From positions 71,314 through 135,313 of the forward strand of contig CAYPEK010000002.1 of NCBI GenBank assembly GCA_964409645.1: DNA of 64,000 nucleotides. The letters run 5' to 3'. The notes under the pieces were generated by a model. It had not been told where the DNA came from, made no database searches, and saw only the letters and a list, made by a program, of their open reading frames with translations. The stretch is from CAYPEK01 sp964409645. Lineage in GTDB: Bacteria > UBP15 > UBA6099. Shown here in pieces: positions 45,379-54,300 of this stretch (positions within the stretch are counted from its first letter, which is position 1; each line of letters starts with the position of its first letter). The position numbers and the translations under genes are program-made.

Positions 45379-46827
45379 ATGATTATAGGAATCGATATAG
45401 GAACTCAGAGTCTTAAAGCGGTAGTGACGGACGGAGCGCTGAAGGTGCTCGGTGAGTCGTCGCGGGCGTATGGTGTCAGCTACCCGAAAGCGGGCTGGGC
45501 TGAGCAGAACCCGTGCGATTGGGAAGCTGCGTTGGTCGCTGCGGTTGCTGATGCGCTATCGCGAGCCGGTGTGTCGGCGGATGATGTTAAGGCGCTGGGG
45601 ATAGTCGGCCAGCTCGACGGTTGCGTGGCGGTCGGCTCAGACGGGCTGCCGGTTTATCCGTGCATTATATGGATGGATCGTAGGGCGGAGTGGGAGACGA
45701 GGGGGATCGACCCCGACGAAATCCGCGAGAAAACCGGCAACTGCCTCGACGCGGGCCATCAGGCTGCGAAAATAAGATGGCTGAAGAGCAACTGTGCCGG
45801 TGCGGCGCGAGAGGCCGTTTTCCATCAGCCGGTGTCCTATCTCGTTTCGCGGCTCACGGGCGCTCACGTTTTCGATTACGGACTGGCGTCAACGACGATG
45901 CTCTGCTCGCTCGAAACGCGTGATTACGACGATGCTCTTTTGGATAAATTCGGTATTCATAGGGAAGAGTTGCCCGCGATCGCTCCGGCGCATAGTGTCG
46001 CCGGTGTTTTGAGTGTTGCGGGGGCGCGTTTGTGCGGGCTGCCTGAAGGCATACCGGTGGCGGTCGGCACGGGAGACGATTTTTCGACGCCGCTCGGTGC
46101 GGGATATGTCTCGCCGGGAGGCGCGGTTTGCGTTCTGGGAACGGCGGAAGTTGTGGGCGCTCTCGACGCGGCGCCGAAAGTGGACTTCGGAGGCCTTGTA
46201 GAGACGCATTGTTACGCCAACGCCAACTATTTTGTGGAGAATCCGGGTTGGCTGTCCGGAGGCTCGATTTCGTGGTTCATTAAGACATTCAATATAAGTG
46301 ATGTTGCTGAGATGGAGCGGCTTGCGGCAGGTGTGCCCGCGGGTTCGGACGGAGTGGCTTTTATTCCGGCGCTCAGTGGAGCGATGGCGCCGAAGTGGTC
46401 GGCGACGGCGAGGGGGTGCTTCTACGGAATGACAGCGGCACACGGCACGGGTCATCTCGCGCGAGCCGTATTCGAAGGTTGCGCGTTTGCAATGCGTGAC
46501 GTACTGGAGCGTTTGCGCGCACTAGGTACGCCGTCTGGAGATGTGATGCTTCTCGGCGGCGGTGCGAAAAGCAGCTTATGGGCGTGCATAAGGGCGGATG
46601 TCGCGGGTGTGCCGGTTGTTGTGCCGGACCGTGTTGACACTTCGCAAATGGGTGCGGCGATGCTCGCGGCAGTGGCGGGTGGTTTGCAACCGGATCTCAA
46701 TGCTTGCGCGGCGCTCGTAAGGGAAGGATCGGTAACGATTTCGCCGAACTACGAGAGGCGAGAAGCTTACGGAATAGCATATTCCATCTATAGGAAACTG
46801 TTCGATAGTCTCGAACCAATGTTTTGA
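45379..46827 (+). CDS. FGGY-family carbohydrate kinase (xylulokinase-like)
   Basis: A 482-residue protein of the usual family length. The N-terminal FGGY domain starts IIGIDIGTQSLKAVVTDGAL (phosphate 1 loop) and has GIVGQLDGCVAVGSDGLPVY and CIIWMDRRAEWE, close to xylulokinase GQMHG and WNDxRA. The predicted catalytic base is the aspartate in VGTGDDFSTPLGAG. The C-terminal domain has LLGGGAKSSLWACIRADVAG, the adenosine site. It phosphorylates a sugar or polyol with ATP. Because GQMHG is changed to GQLDG, D-xylulose itself is not certain. The next gene encodes a polyol-phosphate dehydrogenase-like protein, so a polyol is possible. Confidence 0.87.
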   Translation: MIIGIDIGTQSLKAVVTDGALKVLGESSRAYGVSYPKAGWAEQNPCDWEAALVAAVADALSRAGVSADDVKALGIVGQLDGCVAVGSDGLPVYPCIIWMDRRAEWETRGIDPDEIREKTGNCLDAGHQAAKIRWLKSNCAGAAREAVFHQPVSYLVSRLTGAHVFDYGLASTTMLCSLETRDYDDALLDKFGIHREELPAIAPAHSVAGVLSVAGARLCGLPEGIPVAVGTGDDFSTPLGAGYVSPGGAVCVLGTAEVVGALDAAPKVDFGGLVETHCYANANYFVENPGWLSGGSISWFIKTFNISDVAEMERLAAGVPAGSDGVAFIPALSGAMAPKWSATARGCFYGMTAAHGTGHLARAVFEGCAFAMRDVLERLRALGTPSGDVMLLGGGAKSSLWACIRADVAGVPVVVPDRVDTSQMGAAMLAAVAGGLQPDLNACAALVREGSVTISPNYERREAYGIAYSIYRKLFDSLEPMF

Positions 46828-47065
46828 GGACGGCAGCGAGGGGCTATAGATAAAAACAGTAGTTGGTAAATAGTAGTCGGGGATTGGGAGAAACCGAGCC
46901 GCGCGCGTAAGCAAGCGGTCACGTGGAAGGATGTATTAACAAAACAAATAAGGGCCGGAAAAGCGGGGACTGGCAACGCGGTTTATGTAGAGTCTGTATC
47001 GCATTGAAACAGCTGGAAAAATACGAGTTGTGTGTAAGCAAGCGTCAACTCAGGCGGTGATAAAA

Positions 47066-48346
47066 ATGAAAAGAGATGAAATTCAGGAGATAGTAAGCGG
47101 GGTTTATCCTGACCCGGACGGCGGCGCGGCACTGAGCGTTCCTACGCGTTCGGTGGTGATACGAGACAGCCTCGCGGGAATGGAAGCTGACTTGGTTACT
47201 TCACTCGGCCTTAAAGGTACGTATGCGGTTGTTAGCGACGTCAACACGCGTACGGCGCTTGGGTTGCGTGTCGAACGGGCGCTCGAATCGGCGGGCAAGG
47301 TGTTAAGTGTGGTTTTTTCGGGGAGACCGCATGCGGATATCGAGACGGTCACGAAGCTCGAAACTGCTGCATCGGAAGCCGACGTGCTGATAGCGGTGGG
47401 GTCGGGCACCATAAACGATCTCTGCAAGTTCACGGCGGCCCGGACAGGCAGGCCGTATGCTGTGTTCTGCACAGCGCCGTCGATGAACGGATACACGTCG
47501 GTGAACGCATCGATCACGGAAGGCGGCATGAAGAAGACGCTTCCAGCGAAGGGCGCGGAAGGCGTGTTCGTCGATCTGACGGTTTTTGCGGGAGCGCCGC
47601 CTCGATTGATCCGAGCCGGTCTCGGCGACAGCGTGTGCCGCCCGACGGTGCAGGCGGACTGGCTGCTCGCGCATCTCCTTCTTGGGCAACCGTACCGTGA
47701 GGCTCCGTTCGCGATTCTCGCGCCCCATGAGGCGGAACTGTTCGCGTCCGCGGATGCGTTGCTGAAGGGTGATCTGCGTGCGATGGAACTGCTCGCACGT
47801 ACTCTTATTCTTTCCGGCTTCGGCATGACGATATGCGGGGGCAGCCAACCGGCGAGTCAGGGCGAGCACCTCATCAGCCATTACATGGACATGTTCGGGT
47901 CTGCGGACTGGCCGGAGAGTTTCCACGGCGAACAGATCGGCGTGACGGCGCTTACGATGGCCGAACTTCAGGACCGCGCACTCGGAATGGAATCGCCGAT
48001 GGTAAGTCCATCGACGGATACGGAGGCCGATTTTAAGGCGAGATACGGCGGGCAACTCGGAGCGTTGTGCTGGGCTGAGTTTGTCAAAAAGCGACTTACC
48101 CCGGAGGCGGCGGAGGAGATAAACCGGAAGCTCGAAACCGGATGGAATGAAATTAAGTCGAAAATCGGAAAAGTGGCACGCCCGGCGGCTGAATTGCGGG
48201 ATGCTCTCGAGCGTGCGGGAGCGCCGACCGAGCCCGAACAACTCGGCTGGCCGCGTGATTTCTATGCAAAGGCTGTCGCTGGCGCGCGGGAGATAAGGAA
48301 CAGGTACACGTTCCTCGATTTCGCGGCAGACTGCGGGATCATTTAA
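47066..48346 (+). CDS. sn-Glycerol-1-phosphate dehydrogenase-like (AraM/EgsA-type) oxidoreductase
   Basis: I chose ATG 47066 with GGCGGTGAT upstream over the frame start at 47030; length 426 residues. It belongs to the iron/zinc alcohol dehydrogenase-like fold: the nucleotide-binding VGSGTINDLCKF, APSMNGYTSVNASI, LGDSVCRPTVQADWLL, and the histidine-bearing GSQPASQGEHLISHYMDM and ESFHGEQIGV. These match bacterial glycerol-1-phosphate dehydrogenases (AraM), which reduce dihydroxyacetone phosphate. The Asp normally found after SM (SMDGY), a metal ligand in characterised enzymes, is Asn here. It probably oxidises or reduces a polyol phosphate in the same pathway as the upstream kinase (inference). 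Confidence 0.8.
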   Translation: MKRDEIQEIVSGVYPDPDGGAALSVPTRSVVIRDSLAGMEADLVTSLGLKGTYAVVSDVNTRTALGLRVERALESAGKVLSVVFSGRPHADIETVTKLETAASEADVLIAVGSGTINDLCKFTAARTGRPYAVFCTAPSMNGYTSVNASITEGGMKKTLPAKGAEGVFVDLTVFAGAPPRLIRAGLGDSVCRPTVQADWLLAHLLLGQPYREAPFAILAPHEAELFASADALLKGDLRAMELLARTLILSGFGMTICGGSQPASQGEHLISHYMDMFGSADWPESFHGEQIGVTALTMAELQDRALGMESPMVSPSTDTEADFKARYGGQLGALCWAEFVKKRLTPEAAEEINRKLETGWNEIKSKIGKVARPAAELRDALERAGAPTEPEQLGWPRDFYAKAVAGAREIRNRYTFLDFAADCGII

Positions 48347-48351
48347 ATGAA

Positions 48352-48419
48352 ACCACGGATGAACACAGATAAACACGGATTAAGATAATGTCTCTGAGTT
48401 TCTGTGCACTCTGTGTTTA
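48352..48419. repeat. Dispersed intergenic repeat with imperfect inverted arms, copy 2
   Basis: Left arm ACCACGGATGAACACAGATA to CACGG, right arm TCTCTGAGTTTCTGTGCACT to GTGTTTA. It matches 45276-45366 arm for arm with a shorter middle. It sits just after a stop codon and just before the DeoR gene. Confidence 0.75.
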
Positions 48420-48444
48420 AATTTTATTTAAGCAGGGACGGGAT

Positions 48445-49215
48445 ATGCGTACGAACGGAAAGAAGACAGACAGGCAGGAGCGGATAGTGGCGGAGTTGCG
48501 GGCGCGGCCGGTGCTTCGCGTGTCCGAACTTGCAGACATGTTCGGAGTAACGACCGAAACCATCAGGCGCGATCTCGATGAACTAACCGAACTCGGGCGG
48601 ATAGCACGCACGCACGGCGGCGCGGCCCCCCGGATTGCGGCAGAACCGGCGATGAATGAGCGTGAGTTGCTATATGTCGATGAACGGGAGCGGATCGCGC
48701 GTGCGGCGGCGGCGATGATTGAGCCGGGATCGGCTGTGATGATCGACTCCGGAGCGACCACGGCTCATTTCGCACGTAGATTGTCGGCGGACGGAAGGAA
48801 CCTGACCGTGATAACGAACAGTTTCGCGGTTGCGGTGGCGTGCGCGCGCAACGAATCGATACGGGTTGTGATGTGCCCCGGAGATTACAATCCGGCGGAG
48901 GGCGGTGTGTACGGCTCTGTGACAGCGGAATTCCTAAAACGCTTCAATGTCGATACGGCGGTGATCGGTGCCGGGGGGATTGCTGAGCGCGGCGTATCGG
49001 ACGCCGATCCGGCGGCGGTGTGGGTGAAGCGCGCCATGATGGAACGTGCCGGGCGGAGTATTCTCCTCGCGGATAGCGGCAAATTCGGCCGCGGCCAACT
49101 TGAAATCGTATGCCCGCTGTCGCGTATCAGCGACATTGTTACCGACGCCGCGCCGGACAAATCTCTGAAAAAGGTACTGTCATCGGCCGGGGTCAAACTT
49201 CATATCGCAAAATAA
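48445..49215 (+). CDS. DeoR-family transcriptional regulator
   Basis: A 256-residue protein. The N-terminal winged helix (about residues 8-62) shows RQERIVAELRARPVLRVSEL, then VTTETIRRDLDELTELG, the classic DeoR recognition region, ending ARTHGGA. The C-terminal DeoRC sensor domain has MIDSGATTAHFARRL and VITNSFAVA, VIGAGGIAERGVS and ILLADSGKFG, the phosphosugar-binding fold. DeoR proteins usually repress sugar or polyol operons and are relieved by a phosphorylated intermediate. Its place as the last gene of the kinase/dehydrogenase cluster suggests it controls that cluster. I found no confident operator. Confidence 0.92.
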   Translation: MRTNGKKTDRQERIVAELRARPVLRVSELADMFGVTTETIRRDLDELTELGRIARTHGGAAPRIAAEPAMNERELLYVDERERIARAAAAMIEPGSAVMIDSGATTAHFARRLSADGRNLTVITNSFAVAVACARNESIRVVMCPGDYNPAEGGVYGSVTAEFLKRFNVDTAVIGAGGIAERGVSDADPAAVWVKRAMMERAGRSILLADSGKFGRGQLEIVCPLSRISDIVTDAAPDKSLKKVLSSAGVKLHIAK

Positions 49216-49222
49216 CATCCAA

Positions 49223-49927
49223 TTATTTTTTCAGGTAATCGAGGATAACTTCCGCGAGCCGGAAATCTTCTTCGCTGTCCACATCCGTCGAGTACATGCG
49301 GTCCTGAATGTAGCAGCTGACGTTGTCTCCGAGATAGAGGTGGACTCCCATGCGGCCCTCGGTGGCGAACAGAACCGGAACGCGAACCGCCATAACGGCG
49401 CCGTCGAGCAGGTAAAGCTGTTCGACGTTCTGCCTGCGGTATTCTTTGCATTCCATGTAAGGGATGATGCGGTCGTTCTCGATGCGTTTCATCCACTGCG
49501 GACGCTGGTTTACGCTGAATGCGGTAACCACCGAATCGAAATTTGAGCTGAGTAGCTTATCGACAACCGCGTCGATTGCGCCTTCAGGGCGGATGGGCAC
49601 GTTTGCCTGCATGAGTACCGTCACGTCCGTCTCGATGTTCTCCTTCTCGCGGAGTGTGCGCACAACATGGCGCAGTGATTCTTCGATCGGGGCGGTGTCT
49701 CCGGCGATGTCTTCGGGCCTGCGGATGACCTCGGCTCCGAATTCGAGGGCGACATCAGCTATGTAGTCGGCATCGGTCGAAACAACCACGCGGTCGAGGC
49801 GCTTCGCCGCGCGTGCGGCTTCGATCACGTATGCGATCATCGGCTTGCCGTTAATCGGTTTTGTGTTTTTACCCGGGAGGCCCTTACTGCCGCCCCGTGC
49901 CGGAATTACGCCTACAATTATTCCCAT
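49223..49927 (-). CDS. Cytidylyltransferase of the CMP-sugar synthetase (NeuA/KdsB-like) family
   Basis: GGAGG eight bases before ATG 49927; 234 residues, the usual length. The N-terminal nucleotide loop is VIPARGGSKGLPGKNTKPI, followed by VVSTDADYIADVALEFGAEV, RPEDIAGDTAPIEESLRHV and VLMQANVPIRPEGAID, all typical of CMP-N-acetylneuraminate and related sugar cytidylyltransferases. They activate an acidic sugar with CTP for transfer to surface polysaccharide. No NeuB/NeuC-type synthase is adjacent, so the acceptor could be sialic, legionaminic or another acid. It converges with the DeoR gene at a distance of 7 bases. Confidence 0.88.
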   Translation of the reverse strand: MGIIVGVIPARGGSKGLPGKNTKPINGKPMIAYVIEAARAAKRLDRVVVSTDADYIADVALEFGAEVIRRPEDIAGDTAPIEESLRHVVRTLREKENIETDVTVLMQANVPIRPEGAIDAVVDKLLSSNFDSVVTAFSVNQRPQWMKRIENDRIIPYMECKEYRRQNVEQLYLLDGAVMAVRVPVLFATEGRMGVHLYLGDNVSCYIQDRMYSTDVDSEEDFRLAEVILDYLKK

Positions 49928-50105
49928 CTCTGATACCTCCGAACAACGTGTTTGTGATTATACAGGTGTTCATGCCGATTGAACAGACATTCCACCCGGA
50001 TGAAAAAATACTTTTGTGCGCCGCCAAGCGTAATATGAGGTATAATCTGGCATAACAAATAAGGATATATTAGCGTAGCGACAACGGTATGCGGGAGGAT
50101 TGAAG

Positions 50106-51194
50106 ATGACTAACAAGGAAAGATTTCTGACAGCGCTCAGGCGGGAGCAGCCCGATGCGGTGCCGTATTGGGAACAGGGCATAAACGAAGTGTGCATAAT
50201 TGACGCAGCGGCGCATTTCACGAGCGATCTGCCACCGCGCAAATACGTGCATGAAATGGACACGATGGAGCAGTTCAAGCTGCTGCTGACACTGAAGAAC
50301 CTCGTTGAAGAGTTAGACATGGACGCCATGACGGCGCCGACGCTGACTGGCCGTGAATTGCTTGGCGGCAACAAGGTGAGAGACAAGCTCGGTGTCGTGT
50401 CGCAAATTACGCCGCATGGGGAACCGTTTCCCGTGGAAGGGCCGATAAGCGGCCCGGACGACATGAAAGGGTTCAGGTTGCCGGTGCCTGACGATTCATT
50501 CCTGATGGCGGCGCAGTTCGCGGCGGCTCAGGTGGGGTCGAAAAGGGCGGTGGTGCTACATTCGCCGGGACCGTTCAAGATCAGTTGGTCGCTGCGCGGG
50601 AAAATGGAGTCGCTGCTTGCGGATTATGTTCTGCGTCCGCAGCTTGCGCACGATCTGGCAAAGCATGCGACTGAGTACTGTATTTCGATTTTCAACAGGG
50701 CTTTCAAGTCAGGCGTGGATGCGGTGATACTGGAAGGCGATCTTGCGATGAACCTGAATACGCTGATGTCGCCGAAACACTACCGGGAATTCATAAAGCC
50801 GTATCATCGGGAGATAGCTGAGGCGGTTCATAAGGCGGGCGGCCTGATAGCAAAGCACTCGGACGGGAATCTGTGGCCGATTCTCGACGACCTGATAGAG
50901 GCCGGATTTGACGGCGTGCATCCGATACAGCCGCAGTGCATGGACATCGGGGATGTGAAGCGGCACTGCGCGGGACGGGTGGCTGTGCTTGGCAACATCG
51001 ACTGTATCGGCGTTCTTGTTTCCGGGACGCCTGAGGAAGTAGAGGAAAGTGTGAAGGAAACGATTAAAGTAGCGGCGCCGGGCGGCGGTTATATTCTGTC
51101 ATCGTCGAACTCGATACATCCGGATGTCAAACCCGAGAACTTCATAGCGATGTGCCGTGCGGCCCGCAAATACGGGAAATATCCGGTCGATTGA
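50106..51194 (+). CDS. Uroporphyrinogen decarboxylase-family protein (corrinoid methyltransferase-like)
   Basis: GGGAGG seven bases before ATG 50106 decides the start over the TTG at 50100; 362 residues. The TIM-barrel shows TNKERFLTALRREQPDAVPY at the N-terminus, then VILEGDLAMN, AGGLIAKHSDGNLWPILDDL, HPIQPQCMDIGDVKRHCAG, VLGNIDCIGVL and GGGYILSSSNSIHPDVKPEN. This block order fits UROD-superfamily methyltransferases (MtaA/CmuA-like) or their uncharacterised relatives rather than true HemE. Histidines and a cysteine in HSDGN and NIDC could bind zinc (inference). No corrinoid-protein gene is adjacent, so the methyl donor is unknown. TATAAT at 50041-50046 may be its -10 box. Confidence 0.82.
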   Translation: MTNKERFLTALRREQPDAVPYWEQGINEVCIIDAAAHFTSDLPPRKYVHEMDTMEQFKLLLTLKNLVEELDMDAMTAPTLTGRELLGGNKVRDKLGVVSQITPHGEPFPVEGPISGPDDMKGFRLPVPDDSFLMAAQFAAAQVGSKRAVVLHSPGPFKISWSLRGKMESLLADYVLRPQLAHDLAKHATEYCISIFNRAFKSGVDAVILEGDLAMNLNTLMSPKHYREFIKPYHREIAEAVHKAGGLIAKHSDGNLWPILDDLIEAGFDGVHPIQPQCMDIGDVKRHCAGRVAVLGNIDCIGVLVSGTPEEVEESVKETIKVAAPGGGYILSSSNSIHPDVKPENFIAMCRAARKYGKYPVD

Positions 51195-51358
51195 CGATTG
51201 TCAAACAATGAGATTTGTGCAGAATCAAAATTTTGTCGTTTGCCAAGGCGATTATTTTCGTATATTCTTCTGGAAAATATTTATACACATTACTTGTTAA
51301 TTTGATATAATTATATTTTGGTTTTAACATGTAAGTTACATTTTGCAAGGGTAAATAA

Positions 51359-54300
51359 ATGTCTGAAATCAAACCGGCGACGAAGAGTGGACAAGTTTCA
51401 CGGCGGCTGACGGAGTTGAGAAACCTGCCTGTTGTGAGCATTACGGACGGGGTCGAGTTAGGCACCGTAAGCAGTTTTTTGCTGGACTACGAGCGCGGGC
51501 ATCTGGCGGCGTTTGTGCTTTCTTCTAGGAAGCCCGGTATCGGAGTTCGCGCTGTGCCGTACAACTCCGTGAGCAGTTTCGGCAGCTTTGCTGTAACGCT
51601 GACCAAGGCGGGCGACGTATGCGACCTCACGGATAATAAGGAACTGCTTGCGCTCTTCGAGAAGGATGTTCCACTGCTTGGTTCGAAGGTTTGCTTTGAA
51701 AATGACGACAGGATTGTAGGGTTTGTTAAGGACGTATCGGTGAGCCTCGAAGACGGCTCTTTGCTTCTTCTGACAGTGACGAGCGATACCGGGTTTACAT
51801 CGCCGTACCGGGCGACGGTGCCGTTCAGCACGGTGAAATCGGTGACGAAGGATGTGGTGGTGCTGAGCGGGGATCAGCGCCTGAGCTACCGGAAGGAAGG
51901 CGTGCTCGCGAGGTCCGAAGACAGGAGCGGCGGGTTCGTTCCGCTGGTTCTAGAAGATGCCAAGTGGAGGGAAACGCTCGATGAGCGGATCCGTGAGGCG
52001 ATGGAAAAGGTCCACAGGGAACTGAAAGATCGTTTCTTCGCGGATCACGAGCAATTTTATCTTTCGCACGAAAAGGAGAGAATTCTCGCGGAGCTGACGA
52101 AGGCGCTGTACGGGAAGATCGAAGAGTATTACGAGAAGAAATTCAATGACACGGCGCAGGCATTCAAGGAATTGCTTATGGACGCCGCGCGCAACTTCGT
52201 CAGCGAAGAGAAATTCGCGGAGGAGATTTCAGCGACAAAATCGGCGCGCGAAGCTGACAAGCTGGAGATTGAAACAAAGACAGTCGCCGAGGTGGAGTCG
52301 GTTAAAGCGGGCGCGGATGACGCGATATCGAGAGTCAAAGCTGAAGTGGCAAGGATTGAATCGACGTATGCGGAGACTCTGAAAAACGAGATCGAAGCGG
52401 TGACTCGAAAACTGAACGCGACGATCGGCACGCGCATTGACGCGCTCAGATCGGATATTTCCGTGATAAGGCAGGAGATCGACGAGCGGACAGACACGCG
52501 GGTGTTGTCCTTGACGGCATCCGTGCAGGAGTTCGAGCGCGGAATATCGAAACAGATTGAGGCGATACGTGAATCTGTAGCTTCGGAGTCCGAGAAGGTT
52601 GCGTCGGATGCAGCAAAATCAGTCGTGGAATTAGAGAAGAAAACAGTGGAATTCGAGGGTAAAATTACGGAATACGAGAAAGAATCCGCGGAGAATGGCC
52701 GGTTGCTGAAAGAGGACATTCTCAATAATATGGATGCGCTGAAAGCCGAGCTTGAAACCGGAATAGCCGGTTTTAAATCCGATCTCGAAAACGCGATGGC
52801 CGCGTTGCGGAGTGAAAATGAGTCTCGTATCGGCGACGCTGAAGCGCGGACGGATGCGCTTGTTAAATCGGTCCGGGAAGATGTTGGCCACATTTCGGTC
52901 ACAACGCTGCGGCACGACGAATACGACGGTGAGCGAAAGAAGACGGAAGAAAGCCTTGCCGCGTTTGGCGTGGTGGTGGAAAACCTGCGCGGGGAGATCG
53001 AATCGCGCATGGAAGAGATTGCAGCAAGGATTCCGTCGATCGATCCGGAAGCGGTTCGCAATGAACTACGGGGCGAGATGAAGGAAAAGCTATCGCAGCT
53101 TGTTACGGTTGAGGAAGTCAAAATCCTCCGTGAATCGCTGATCGGCAGGGTGGAATCCGAGCTGGTGGACGGTATTTCGCGCGCGCGGAACGAATTCGAC
53201 GCTAAACTCGTGGAAACAAGCGGTTCGCTGGTTAAGGAAGTTGAGAAGGTGGCGGGCGCGCTCGAAGAAAATCGTGCGGCTTTGCGAAACGACGTGGAAG
53301 GTCTTATGTCCTTGATCGAGGCGCTGAAAGGCGAAATTGAGGATAAGGTTTCGGAAAAGGCGTTGGCAACGCTGGGATCGGCGCGTGAGGAACTGCGGAG
53401 CGGAATTGAAAATTTGTCCGCGACGATGGGGCAACTGAGGGAAGAAATTGAAGAAAAAACATCAGTGAAGCTTACTGATGGGCTCGAAACAGCGCGCGTG
53501 AATCTGCGCTATGAGGTGGAAACTCTGACCGCCGCCATTGATTTGCTGAAAGGCGAAATTGAAGAAAAAGCCACGGCAAAAGCTGCCGCCGCTGTTGAGT
53601 TTGTGAAAAACATTGCCGAAAAGATTGAGGGCGAAATTGCCGGGCTTGCCTCCGAGGTGGTGAAAGAGTCGGATTTCCGCGCGGAGAGCGAAAAGACGGC
53701 GGAGAAATACGAGGAGTTGCTGAAGAAACTGGAAAGCCGTTTCGGGGAGCTTGCCGAGCGGATCCCGGAATTCGATCCTGCCGGTTTCAGGTCGGAGATG
53801 ATGGAACTCCTTCAGTCATTCGCTCGACACGACGATCTCGAAGCGGCTGGCGAATCGCTCCGCGTGGGAATGAAAAACGAGATCGAGGAAGCATCCATGC
53901 AAGCCGGCAGTGCTATAGCTGCGCTTGAGGGCAGGCTTAGCCGTCTGCCTGAGATAACGCCCGAAGACCTGAGTGCGTTCAAGAAAACGGTGTTCGACGA
54001 AACGATAGGCCGTGCGGGCGAGATGTTCGCGGACGCTGAAAAACAGCTTGCCGAGCTGGGAGATAAAATACACGGAGCGCTGTCTCTGCTCGAAGAAAAA
54101 GCGTCGATTGCCGAAATAGACAGCATCAAGGAAGAGATCACTGAAAAATTCGAGGAAAAAGCATCGCTTACTGAACTGGAATACATAAAAGAGGATATCA
54201 CAAAGCGGTTTGAGGAGAAGGCGTCGATTGAGGAAATAGAAGGGATAAAAGGAGCGTTCGAGGAGCGGTTCGATGAGAAGGCAGGATCGGTGGAGACCGA

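Noticed and set aside
49223..49927. Sialic acid biosynthesis operon
   Set aside because: Only a cytidylyltransferase is present; no synthase, epimerase or sialyltransferase gene is adjacent, so the sugar cannot be named.
50106..51194. HemE of haem biosynthesis
   Set aside because: The blocks HSDGN and NIDC with SSSNSIHPDVKPEN fit UROD-family methyltransferase-like proteins better, and no haem gene is near.
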